Of a DNA stretch of 64,000 nt, positions 12,446 through 22,974 are shown piece by piece. Both the position numbers and the translations under genes were made by a program. The DNA is taken from assembly GCF_027596085.1 (NCBI RefSeq), contig NC_072456.1, forward strand, positions 19,648,718 to 19,712,717. The letters run 5' to 3'. This DNA comes from Anoplopoma fimbria (Eukaryota > Chordata > Actinopteri > Perciformes > Anoplopomatidae). Under the pieces are notes generated by a model that was given only the letters and a program-made list of their open reading frames with translations, did not search any database and was not told the origin of the DNA. Every line of letters starts with the position of its first letter. The first letter of the stretch is position 1.

Positions 12446-12838
12446 ATATATGTCAGTGTCTCAATGTTTTAGATCGTATTGCGTAATAAGATCACATGTG
12501 CATATTTTAACATCTTTAGAAATATTGCATCTTTTTCTCCTTAAATGATTCCCTCTTTCTAAAAATCTTTCTTTCACAGTCGCCCTAATACTCAGTTGTA
12601 TTTTCTGGTTTTTGATCAGGATAACCATATTGTACAGTAAAATAAAATAATTTACAGACCTTAAAGGGGACAACTTGTGTGCCATGAAAAACTTGCTTTA
12701 AATCATATAAGGAGGGTGTGATTAGATTTCAGCTAAACTTTGCTAACTTTGCTACAGATTCTACAGGGATTTTTTTTCCCTTTCAGTTTGGGATTATTAT
12801 GAATTCAAGTATATAACTTCACCTTGCACCTACACACC

Positions 12839-12854
12839 TACACACACACACAAA

Positions 12855-12952
<98 letters not shown>

Positions 12953-12960
12953 AACACACA
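12839..12960 (+). repeat. (CA)n microsatellite with CAAACAAA interruptions
   Basis: Long CA array. The same interruption, CAAACAAACACACA, occurs near both ends (about 12851 and 12949), leaving an uninterrupted core of about 85 bp. Confidence 0.96.
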
Positions 12961-14401
12961 GCGGTTTGTTGGCTGGTTGTTGTGCACATCAGTATTCAGG
13001 ATTTCAGGATTCAGTGAGTGCAACCACAGGCAGCCTGAGGGCGTCACAAGGAGCGCCTAGTAGTCTTTTGTCACACTTGCCTCAAAGAGTTCTGCTGTGG
13101 ATGAATTCCTGTGAGGTGAAAAAGACAAACAGTATATTGGCCTCCATTTACACCCAATTCATTCCTAATTGAGTGAATAAAACTTGATTGTGCTTTGCAG
13201 CCAGCTAGCAGCGTGTTTTTGCCGCTTTCCTTCTGTAATTACGGTGATGTTTTGTAAAATCTTTCTATCATCATCAGTGATGATAGCAAAACCCTCTGAT
13301 TTGCGAAAACGCATTGAAAACAAAGCAAATTACCATCACAGTTTTTGTTTCTGCATCGTCTCTGACAGCATTTGTAACAACCTGTCAAATCTTCTCCTGG
13401 CTTAACGACATACAGTAGTTTCACTCGCTGCGATGCAACCGAACCAATCACGGAGAAACATTGATTAGCATCCTTTTCAGGTTGTTTCCAGTTGACTGTG
13501 TAGTGAAATCCTATAATGATGTGAGGATGATTTTCACAGTTGAGATTCACAAATCAATGTATTGATTTCTGATAATGGTTTAGGCCAGTTTACTCACTTT
13601 AAATCTTCAAAAGCATATACCCCCCATATAAATAATGAAAGTTCCCCCAGAGAGTGGTTGTGTTTTTATCATTGAATAGCGTTATTAAGACTCGGATAGG
13701 AGGGGTGACCTTTGGGGCCATTATCAACTTGGTGCAGTGTCGGCCCTGAATTGCTCTGATGTCGGTAGGAGAGATGATCGATTTGATCCACATCTTTGTG
13801 GAACAGGTGCTGCTCTGCTGTCTGTCTCCTCTCTTTGTCCGTGTTTGCTAGCTGCAGCTGTGGCTGGTTCAACCCTCCGCCTGCTCTTGGCTTTATCTGC
13901 GTTCAATGGCAGAAGATTGCGTTGCAAAACCAGCCAAAAGCCGAGTCCCTTCCTGCCTGACACTTCTCAGTTAGCCAGCCACCGTGCAAAACGAACCAGG
14001 GCCGGACAGTCGGTGCCTCAGTCATCGAATCAATCATCTCTCTCTTAGTGATGATGTCACACAAAAGTTATCATATCAAGATACGGCGGTTGACTGTTGT
14101 CATGGCTAAATGAAGGATCATTTAAAATGTATCAAAATGTATCATAGTTTGAGATCATAAATACTTCAGAACGTAGATATTTTTTCTGAAATCACGTTTC
14201 CCTAACCCTAACTAAATAAAAGAGTTTAACATACTTTAAAATGCACCATGTGCTTTGGATTATTTAAGTGATAAATGTATGTTATAGTTAAAGAGATGAT
14301 TCATTTTTTTAGAACGTTTTTCACACGTCGCCTCTCTGTGTCTTCACACATACATAAACCACGCCCCACAACATGTTCTCACAACATGTCTGCATGCTTT
14401 C

Positions 14402-14412
14402 TGTGTGTGTGG

Positions 14413-14446
<34 letters not shown>

Positions 14447-14461
14447 TAAATTAAATTAAAT
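14402..14461 (+). repeat. compound (GT)n(TA)n(TTAAA)n repeat
   Basis: GT units from 14402, TA units to about 14446, then TTAAA pentamers. The pentamers look like the 3' tail of the reverse-oriented retroposon that follows. Confidence 0.85.
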
Positions 14462-14790
14462 TCAGTTTATTTTGTATAGCCCAGAATCACAAATTACAAA
14501 TTTGCCTCAGAGGGCTTTACAATCTGTACACATGCGACATCCTCTGTCCCGGAACCCTCACATTCACAGGAAAAACTCCCCTAAAAACCCCTTTAACAGG
14601 GAGAAAAAAGGAAGAAACCTATGGGAGAACGACAGAGGAGGGATCCTTCTCCCAGGATGGACAGAATGCAATAGATGTCATGTGTACAGAATGAACAGCA
14701 TAACAGAGATACAACACATTGAATGTATATGACATAAATGATTCATATAATAAGAGTAGTAAGCAGAGTAACGAAGGAAAAAATTAAGAC
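14447..14790 (-). mobile_element. reverse-oriented LINE-like 3' fragment
   Basis: Reading + strand: (ATTAA)n, then 'TTCAGTTTATTTTGTATAGC', 'CAAATTTGCCTCAGAGGGCT', 'CAGGAAAAACTCCCCTAAAA', 'GGAAGAAACC', 'CCAGGATGGACAGAATGCAA' and 'GATGTCATGTGTACAGAATG'. This is a very common teleost repeat. On the minus strand it ends with '...TATACAAAATAAACTGAA' plus pentamer repeats, as non-LTR retroposon 3' ends do. No reverse-transcriptase reading frame is present. The family is not named with confidence, and the right boundary is approximate. Confidence 0.6.
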
Positions 14791-14838
14791 CACTTATAAT
14801 AACAGCAGCAATTATTATAGTAGAATTATTATTAATTC

Positions 14839-14886
14839 TATATATATATATATATATGTATATGTATGTATATGTATGTATGTATG

Positions 14887-14959
<73 letters not shown>

Positions 14960-14981
14960 ATATATATATATGTATGTATAT
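14839..14981 (+). repeat. (TA)n / (TATG)n microsatellite
   Basis: TA array of about 70 bp flanked on both sides by TATG/TGTATG variants. It is a cruciform-prone, assembly-unstable tract lying just beyond the retroposon fragment at 14447. Confidence 0.93.
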
Positions 14982-15359
14982 TCCTCCATTTTGGCCTGAG
15001 AATAACTTGCCCGAATAGGTCACAAGGCAAGCCTTTCATCTGGATAACGTTTAGAGAAATGACCTCATCCTACAAATCTGGAGCTCATTTCTTGTAGCTG
15101 CAATATTCTTAAATGCTTCAACCCTAGAACAGAAAAAAAAATACTTAAAATCATAAAAATGCAACAAAAGAGAGAGAAAACTGAAAATGTAGTTGTGCAA
15201 ACCTACAGCCAAATGACATAATATTATCACCATTATAAAAGCAATTCAATTAGATTCAAACAATCCATGTTCGAACACATGCAATCAAACATTCCCCTTC
15301 TGACAGGTGGGGATGCGGTGAGCACTGAATGACAGGTGACGGGGCCATTAGCTCCTCAC

Positions 15360-15371
15360 ATGATTCTGATT
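15360..15371 (+). repeat. SINE target-site duplication (left)
   Basis: ATGATTCTGATT, identical to 15745-15756 on the other side of the SINE. Confidence 0.9.
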
Positions 15372-15744
15372 GGGCTGCACGGTGGTGTGGTGGTTAGCAC
15401 TGTCGCCTCACAGCAAGAGGGGCCCGGGTTCAATTCCCGGACCAGACGGCCTTCTGTGTGGAGTTTGCATGTTCTCCCCGTGTCAGCGTGGGTTCTCTCC
15501 GGGTTCTCCGGCTTCCTCCCACGGTCCAAAGACATGCAGCTAAGGTTCATTGAAGACTCTAAATTGCCCGTAGGTGTGGATGTGAGCGTGAATGGTTGTT
15601 TGTCTCTATATGTCAGCCCTGCGACAGACTGGCGACCTGTCCAGGGTGAACCCTGCCTTCGCCCATTGACAGCTGAGATCGGCTCCAGCACCCCTACGAC
15701 CCTTAACTGGATAAGCAGGTTACGGAAAATGAATGAATGAATGA
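15372..15744 (+). mobile_element. tRNA-derived SINE with (ATGA)n tail
   Basis: The 5' end carries pol III-type boxes: TGGTGTGGTGGTTAGC (A-box-like) and GGTTCAATTCC (B box). The body contains GTTTGCATGTTCTCCCCGTG, CCACGGTCCAAAGACATGCA, CTCTAAATTGCCCGTAGGTG and GCGACCTGTCCAGGGTGAAC, the well-known teleost repeat, and ends in GGATAAGCAGGTTACGG plus ATGA tetramers. It is flanked by a perfect 12-bp duplication, ATGATTCTGATT, at 15360-15371 and 15745-15756, so it is a complete, fairly young insertion. The tail resembles an RTE-type LINE end (inference). Confidence 0.88.
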
Positions 15745-15756
15745 ATGATTCTGATT
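15745..15756 (+). repeat. SINE target-site duplication (right)
   Basis: ATGATTCTGATT, identical to 15360-15371. Its first bases merge with the ATGA tail, so the true duplication could be 1-4 bases shorter. Confidence 0.88.
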
Positions 15757-16483
15757 TGTCAAACGCATTACTTGAAGTCTGACAAGTTGGATTTTCGTGT
15801 GATCTTGTGATCCAACAATTCTCGCGGGATCTTGTGATATTGCGAGTAGGTCAGGCAGTTTAATTCACACTTTTATTGTAGAATTATTCACAATGTTGTG
15901 TCGAAAGCTGACAGGAGAGAGCTTATTTTGACATGTATTTTCATACATGCAGGAATATGCGCACATACACAGACAGAAAGGCAGACATGCTTAAGTCTTC
16001 TGCACAATAACGTTAATTTATCAACATATGGACTTCTTGCCTCTCTCTCTCTCTCCTTCTGACATCGCTGTCTTTTATTGTCTGACGATCTTATGCAGTA
16101 AATGCTTCCTAAATGTAGAATTCTAGAATAAAGTCTATGAATGAGTAGATGAAGTGCAACAATATTTTAGCATAGCTCAGCCACTCCCTTGACACTTACA
16201 GCGGCCTGCAGAGAGGGATTTTTTCCAGGCTCCAGTGTGCTGGAATGAGACGCCACTCACCATTAGTGCTAGCTGCGGAAGCTGTTAGCGGATGGGCTTC
16301 AAATGTAAATACAATAACCTCTTGCAATTTCTTTCTCGCTGCTTGTGTGTTACTGCTGCGTGCTGGGCTGAATATAAAACTCGAACCTGAAATACTGGTG
16401 TTGTTTATATTTCAGAGTGCCTCATAGTTTCCTGCGGTCCTTTATAAACTGATGATAGCACTTCTGTGGGTAGCACCAGAGGA

Positions 16484-16486
<3 letters not shown>

Positions 16487-16575
<89 letters not shown>

Positions 16576-16585
16576 GTGTGTGTGT
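16487..16585 (+). repeat. (GT)n microsatellite
   Basis: GT array of about 88 bp with one phase slip (GTTGTG) near 16574. Confidence 0.97.
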
Positions 16586-17500
16586 CTGTGTTGCAAGCTG
16601 ACTAGTGGATTAGGTCTGTCCAATGGCAGAAGGAGAGGGATCTACTTTGACAGTGTGGTAGTTAGCCCATCTGTCTATAATCAGCTGTGTCTGTGTGTGC
16701 ATGCTGCTGCAGCGGTACTATTTGCTACCAGGTGGTCAACAGTGCCCTGATGTAGCTCTGTGAGGGCCGCTGAGCCTTGTGGTCTGCGTAGTTTGCCAGC
16801 GAACTTAACTCTTTAACAGCTGAGTGGAATTGACTGGTCTCACGTATCGGGTTAAGCACAGCATTCTGTGAAAATAAGCAGTCAATTTGTCATTTTTCTT
16901 TTTCCCGTGCATCTCCGACATGAAAGCTAACAACCTCTCTTCTCACTTTCCCCCCGTTTTTCTTTTTCTTCTTTGACTCATTATTTCATGGGTTTCCACT
17001 ACATGTGTGCCCGCATATGAATCAGAAGATACAGACAAGGCCTATATTTAGAACGCTTGTCATGTAATCATCTACAAACCAGTCATCTTATAGACAGCTA
17101 TGAGAATTGGAAGCAGGGAAATAGTTCCCATCGGATTAATTATCCTTCCACTGATCATCTGGGTCTTTTCGCTGTGGATAGTATATATTGTGTGTCAGAT
17201 ATGGATGGCTGGTAAAGCCCCGTCTGTTGGTCTTTCTGCTCCTCCTAGTAACTGCTCTCTGTGGGCATTGACTTGATTTGAAAGACTTCCCGATGTAGTT
17301 AAATGTGCATATATTGTACATGCAGTAATAACCCATGCAGGAGACCACCATGACAGCGAAGCACTGTTAGTAGAGACATATCGTTTTAACACATCTGTCT
17401 TTGAAGCCAGATCCTGAGTCTGTGCAATAATATAATTTTGTCTTGTGATTGCCCGTCTGTCTGTTTGTAATGTTTCGAGTCCACTATGCTCAATGTTAAT

Positions 17501-17525
17501 GTAAGCTCTCTCACTGCCTCTGCAG
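17501..17525 (+). other. agbl4: splice acceptor of the AGBL4 exon
   Basis: A short pyrimidine-rich tract (CTCTCTCACTGCCTC) ends in TGCAG at 17525. Immediately upstream, TTAAT around 17495-17499 is a possible branch-point-like motif. The reading frame also runs open upstream of the AG, but the peptide similarity to AGBL4 starts exactly at the base after AG, which fixes this border. Confidence 0.88.
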
Positions 17526-17650
17526 GGAACCTAGGCCGGGTTGACTACATCAGTGAGTTTGAGTTTGACCTCTTCATCCGCCCTGACACCTGCAACCCCC
17601 GCTTCAGAGTCTGGTTCAACTTCACAGTGGAGAACGTCCGTGAGACACAG
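17526..17650 (+). CDS. agbl4: AGBL4 (cytosolic carboxypeptidase 6) internal coding exon
   Basis: This single internal exon reads through two bases of a split Gly codon and then NLGRVDYISEFEFDLF, followed by a segment with RPDTCNPRFRVWFNF and ENVRETQ. From memory this is almost identical to residues about 53-94 of mammalian AGBL4/CCP6, and it fits CCP6 better than the paralogues CCP1, CCP2/3 and CCP5. CCP6 is a cytosolic M14-family metallocarboxypeptidase that trims glutamate side chains and C-terminal glutamates, chiefly on tubulin, at microtubules, centrioles and cilia. This exon belongs to the N-terminal beta-rich domain that precedes the zinc peptidase domain, so no catalytic residues are expected. 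The borders are a pyrimidine tract ending in GCAG (acceptor) and CAG|GTCAGC (donor). The upstream intron is phase 1 and the downstream intron is phase 0. It is probably the third coding exon. No other AGBL4 exon was found in the window. Confidence 0.95.
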
Positions 17651-17656
17651 GTCAGC
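17648..17656 (+). other. agbl4: splice donor of the AGBL4 exon
   Basis: The sequence is CAG|GTCAGC. GT and the +5 G are present, but position +3 is C rather than a purine, so this is a sub-optimal donor. Similarity to AGBL4 ends at the Gln codon before GT. The frame stays open by chance for about 160 bases into the intron before a stop. Confidence 0.85.
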
Positions 17657-17819
17657 ATGCTGTGGTTTTGTATACTATTACCATTAATCATAAAGCAGGA
17701 TTTCTCTCCAAATTCCATTCTTTCTCCCATAACACGCACAGACATCTACTTTAAGGGTGCTAGGTTGGCTCAATCAGACAATATCTACCAAGTGCTTACA
17801 CCAATGTCTTGAAATATGA

Positions 17820-18120
17820 CGGCTGTGGCGTAGTGGAGAGCAAGGTAGTTCTCCATTCAGAGGATCGGTGGTTCAATACCCGACTTTGGCAGTCGATGTG
17901 TCCTTGGGCAAGACACTTAACCCCAAGTTGCTCCCGAAGACTTGCCATCGGTGTGGACTGGATGTTGCATGAATGTTAGTTAGAGTCTGATGGTGGCACC
18001 TTGCATGGTAACCTGTCATCAGTGTGTGAATGGGTGAATGATATGTAATATACTACTGATTGTAAGTCGCTTTGGATAAAAGCGTCTGCTAAATGACTGT
18101 AATGTAATGTAATGTAATGT
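17820..18120 (+). mobile_element. tRNA-derived SINE with L2-type 3' tail
   Basis: The head GGCTGTGGCGTAGTGGAGAG (A-box-like) and GGTGGTTCAATACCC (B box) look like a decayed tRNA. The 3' part, TGTAAGTCGCTTTGGATAAA followed by AGCGTCTGCTAAATGACTGT, is the conserved stem-loop tail shared by teleost SINEs and L2-clade LINEs of the UnaL2 type. It ends in TAATG pentamer repeats. The flanks AAATATGAC and TAATGTGAC may be an imperfect target duplication. The insertion is in sense orientation and begins 169 bases downstream of the AGBL4 exon donor. Confidence 0.85.
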
Positions 18121-18459
18121 GACAGGACTCTCAGGCCCTTTTCTTCTGCACAAGGCTTTCCTGATAAGGGCGTGTTATGAGTAAAATTGGTGTTGTGCAA
18201 GTTTGACAAATGCACTAATGGCTGCTTCAAAAAAAATCAAACTGATGAATAAATCTTTTCGACTTCACCTCTGGATAAGAAGCACACTTAGACTACTTCA
18301 TTATAAAAACCAAGCGGTCTTTATGCTAATGTCATACTATTAAGTAACTGAGTTGAATAGTATTTTAGATTTTGTGTTACATATGTAAACACTGTCAAAT
18401 CAAATGGATAAGAAAACAAGTTAATGTTAGGTTTAAGTGTGATACAGGTAAAGATGTCA

Positions 18460-19165
18460 GTAGAGTAGTAATCTTGGGGCCCATCGGCTATCGTTATAAC
18501 GATGATTTAGCCGCTGGGGACAATGGCCAATATTTGGGGGTTATTGAGTAGCCAGCGGATATCTGTATAACGTGTAAGGAAATCTTCCGTGCTCTCCACA
18601 CGGACTGTTTAGCTGCATTCAGCCAAAGCCCACTCAAACTTTATAGGTAAATGCTACTCTGACTACAAACTAAAACCAGAACTTATCAGATACCAAAGTC
18701 TTGTCCTGTTGCTTACAGATTCTGCATTCATATGCAGAAATCTGTTTACAGAGACAAATTGTCACGATACCTCCCAGAATGTCCTCTGACACATCTCAGT
18801 GCATTAGAAATGTGTCCCCATGAAACCACCAAAGATGTTTCTCCTCAGAATTGAGGCAGTCATCGATTTCCTACCTCAATTTTTGTCACAGCATTCAAGC
18901 TTGATTCTGCCACTAGCAAGCTCTGAGCTCTGTGATTGGCTGACATAGGCGGTCACATGCCACAGAGATACACTGTATGTGGGTACAGTGAGTGTGGCTT
19001 TAGGGGGAGGAAGGCTAGTTCTTCCATTTGACTTTAACTTGGCCGGATAAGAAGAAGGTAAACTAACAATATGGGCATTTACTGCGAGTTTTCTGCTGCA
19101 ATGTAACTTCTGCACATAAAATCTTATCAGTCTTAGCTATGAAGCAAAACCCAAAATGAGTGATA
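18460..19165. repeat. probable old interspersed repeat
   Basis: Segments such as 'GGGGCCCATCGGCTATCG', 'GCCAGCGGATATCTGTATAA', 'TAAAACCAGAACTTATCAGA' and 'GGCTTTAGGGGGAGGAAGGC' resemble a dispersed fish repeat. No clear termini or coding potential were found, and the class is unknown. It includes a perfect 14-bp palindrome at 18490-18503. Confidence 0.35.
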
Positions 19166-19830
19166 CAGTTTAGAGAGAGTGTGAAGTCAGCCAAACATAA
19201 GGATAGAGCGAGAAAGGGGGAGGGAGTAAGAGGTTGAGGGAGATAGTCGGGGGAAAAAAGCAACAGAGAGAAAAAAGGCAAGGATGAATCCACTGCATGC
19301 TGTTGCTGCTGTCTTCCTGTAGAGCGTCCAACCCTGCCTATCTGAGGCTATCAGGCCTATCAGCCCATCTCCCTGCAGTGCTGTAGTCAGCACTAATCAC
19401 ATTTTATGGCTCTGAGATGAATGGGAGGCCTCGGCTCGGAGCCGGATCGATCCCAGGGCCAGATAGACCAGCACCAGCAGTCTGCAGCCTGGGCCAACAG
19501 GATATTTGCTGTTGTGGCAAAATGACAGAGAAAGTGTGACAGAGCGACAGAGGGACAGCTAGCAGGGAGGGAAACACACGACAAAAAACGACAAAAGATT
19601 GATAAGTATCATGTGTATGATCACGCTATATACAGTGGAGTAGGCTTACAGGTAAACAAACATTTTCTGTGCACACTTCTACGCCCCCTCTCCATAGGCC
19701 CCCTTGCAAGCTTCTTTCATTGAAATCTGTTTCTTATCTGTCCAATTTCCTTCTTCAAAGAGGCCTTCTGTGAATTTAATCTACTCCAGTAGAAGGTGTT
19801 GTGGTTAAGTGCTGCCTGTGCATTTTGCCA

Positions 19831-19832
<2 letters not shown>

Positions 19833-19862
<30 letters not shown>
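19833..19862 (+). repeat. (GT)n microsatellite, short
   Basis: About 15 uninterrupted GT units. Confidence 0.95.
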
Positions 19863-19865
<3 letters not shown>

Positions 19866-20624
19866 CAGACTCTGTGATTAGATTGTGTATGTATGCCTAG
19901 AATCGTCAGAATTCATATATATCTTTTGTTTACATCCTAATGGTTGTAATATTCTTATGATATAAAACCAAAAATAATACGGAGAAATTAAACAGACAAA
20001 GAATAATAGTAAATAAACCGACTAAGTGTAGCTATGTGGGGAGAGGCTGTGCTATAGAGATATCAGTGGGTTCCAGGGGAGAACTGGGCTGTTGGAGTGT
20101 TTCATCCAGCTAAGCCTTGCTAACTCTCAGCCTGAGCCAGGGGAATGGGGAACAGTAAAAGCCCGTGATATTGGAAGTGAGATGGCCATTTTGAAGGAAT
20201 GTAAGCTGGTGAAACAGATTTGGTCTGCCTCAATCAGCTTAGCAGCTTTGTGGAAATTGGCTTCACCGTTGCACCGGTTATGATGGATGGCTGGATGGAT
20301 GAATGTCTCTTTTTTGTACGTCCTTTCTTTTTTGTGTTTTTCGAACCACTCACTTACCCTAAAAAGGGCAGACCAATCCTGGTTATGTGGTTGCAATGAC
20401 CGGGTCACTGTTTGAGGTTTTGCTTGGTTTGGCATATTTTCTCTGGGAGAAGCAGAAATACTTCTGCAGACTAATTGGTTAGAGTCTCTACGGGGCCACA
20501 AGGAGAAAGAAAAAGTAGGGACATTCATGTTCCCCTCAGGAAGAATTGTAATTAGTTTGGTGTTCCTCTAACACCAACATCTTAATTTAGTCATTTATGA
20601 CAAAATGCGTGCAACACTTAAAAC

Positions 20625-20775
20625 AGCATCAACTTAACTTTGTGTTTACTGCCAATTAGCAAATGTTAGCAGACTAACATGCTAAACTGAAATGGTAAAC
20701 ATAACATGTTAGGATGATGACATCAGCATTTAGGTAAAAACTCCACTGTGCCTGATACAGCCACAAAAAGCTGCT
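20625..20775. repeat. diverged dispersed-repeat fragment
   Basis: 'GCCAATTAGCAAATGTTAGC', 'ACTAACATGCTAAACTGAAA' and 'GATGATGACATCAGCATTTA' resemble the 'aacatgctaa/ttagcat' repeat common in percomorph introns. It is short and diverged, with no termini. Confidence 0.35.
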
Positions 20776-21329
20776 AGACAAAAAATTAGTCGTCACAACT
20801 TTGTTGTTGTTCACAAGCGATTTTAGCACTACCTAACAACTATATATACTTATACAATTTTCTGTTGTGTTTTCCCAGTTCTATGCTGGGAGGGGTCTTG
20901 AGCTTCTTTGGCAAAAATGTTTGGATTGACTGGATTGAACATATTCAGGCTTATATCTGAATACATCAAAGATATCTGAGATTGGCATTGTTGACTTGGG
21001 TTTCATCCGTAAATTTCACTTTGTTCAACAGCAAAGAAAGCGTGTTAAGACAGGGTGAAACAGGTGGAGAGGAATAATAATACTGTAACAGCAGAGATGA
21101 AAATGAGTTGTTTGTTGACATTGGTCTGATGTGTGGAGTCATATTTAATAACGAGCTTCAATCATATTGTGGGTTTTTCTTGTCATTGTCGTTATATCTC
21201 ATCTACCTGTCGAGTCATTTTACAAAGGCAGGGTTGTTGTAAACAAACATGAATTCTCCAAGCTTTTTGAAATGTCCTAAAAAAAACATCACTTAAAGAT
21301 ACATGTACAAACCAGGAAGAGAATGAAAA

Positions 21330-21600
21330 TGACCATAACAATTATAAAATCACTACACCAAAACAACTACAAAGAGATGCAAAACAGGTGCAGAGAAACA
21401 CAAATACGCTTACAATGGCCATGAAAACAGGCAAAACAACCTCAGAGACACAATATGACTCCATATAGACACAAAGCAACTATGAAGAGACTCAAAATGA
21501 CCACAAAGAGACACACAACCACAGAGAGATCAGTTACATTTACAAAGAGACACGTAATGACCACAAAGAGAGACAAAACAACAGTAAAAAGAAGCTTAAA
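21330..21600 (+). repeat. degenerate CAAAGAGACA minisatellite
   Basis: Many diverged copies of a unit close to 'ACAAAGAGACACAAAATGACC', seen for example at 21369, 21439, 21484-21515 and 21543-21575. The short open frame of repeated KRHT-type residues over it follows from the repeat and is not a gene. Confidence 0.7.
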
Positions 21601-22719
21601 AATTAACTATATGTCCATGAGTCTTGTTGGGATGGTGGGGCCTTTTGCATGCATGCCTGTGCCCAGAGGCCCATTGTCTCATAATATGTCCTTGGGAGGG
21701 AGATCCCTGAATATTATAATTAATATAAATTTTAATTTTGAACACATCATCACAGTTTGATCAACAATACAAATGTCCATCGTGATGTTTCACTGTGGAC
21801 ATGGGTAGACATCCCCCAACCCCGACAGCTAGTACTATTTCATTCCAACTTCTGCCTATGTTATGACCAGAAACCAGCGGATGAGTTGATATGACACCCC
21901 ATTGGGTGAGTTGATATGCTGTTCCATTCTGCTGTAGGGGTGTGCTTGATGTCAGCCTCCGTGAAGGGCACGGCTGTGAGCTATTATCATAGGAGCCTTC
22001 AGGGAGCCATTCATAGAAGACAGGCAGTAAAACCTTGCGCCGAGTGCCTTCAACTCCTCCAGCTCTTTCCAACTGCTGCAGGGGTGATTTGTAAGCCTCA
22101 CTTGTCCAGGGAAAGCACAGTGCAGGGCGGTTACTCTCCATAATCAGGAGAGAGGACGAACTGAAGCAGAAGAGGCCATGTGTTAACCAGAATCCCTAAA
22201 GAGCCGTCATCCCTTGTTTCAGACTTTTCTCACCTATTTGAATTCATCATCAGAGATGTTAGACAATTTGTCGAGGGGAGTAAGTTGGATGGCACATAAA
22301 GTTAAACATTAAAAAGGACATTAAAACAATCACAGAGCCATTATGGATCATGTCTTGGTGAGGCTAATCAACCAGTCCTACTTTTATGCAGCTTCTGTTT
22401 GAAACAGAATATGATTGGACTAGAACCAATTCTATAAAAATGATTTCTATATTCTATCCGATGCCACATGTCATGATGCCTAATTGGGTTTAAAAGGCCT
22501 TCAAACACCCCCTACAAAGTGTCATTTTATAAATGTGCAATTTACTTATCAGTTTGAAAGATACAACATTAATATGCTGACATCTTGTGCGAAAGCAAAA
22601 GAAAATGAATAAAGTGAAGGAGAGTGCGTGAGTGAGAGAGAGACAGACAGAGAGATAGTGAGAGAGCAGGGTAATGGATGTGATGCACATTGATTTTTTT
22701 TTTTTTTTTCCATCCAGAA

Positions 22720-22800
22720 GAGACAGAAGCAGGAAGAGAGGGTATAGCAGCAGCGGGAGGAGGAGGAGGAGAAAGAGGAGGAGGAGAGGAGGAGGAGGTG
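22720..22800 (+). repeat. purine tract with (GGA)n
   Basis: Nearly pure A/G stretch with GGAGGAGGA blocks, preceded by a run of T at about 22694-22709. Confidence 0.8.
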
Positions 22801-22974
22801 TGGTGTATTTACGAGAAATGACTTGTTCATGTAAGCAATACATTTCCCTTCCACCCTAAATAGAGCACATTGGCGGCACTTCTGGGAAGTCAGCTGCTGG
22901 TTGTGGTGTGTAACGTCAATGCCAGCCTGCATAATAGAGGTTCTTATCTGAGCACTGCTTCATCAGCCCTGGAC

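Noticed and set aside
15380..15445. Possible tRNA gene
   Set aside because: A- and B-box-like motifs are present but no intact cloverleaf, and they are followed by a SINE body. The same holds for 17820-17885.
15336..15740. 134-aa and 111-aa open frames
   Set aside because: They lie over the SINE at 15372-15744. The sequence is a non-coding tRNA-derived retroposon with a target-site duplication.
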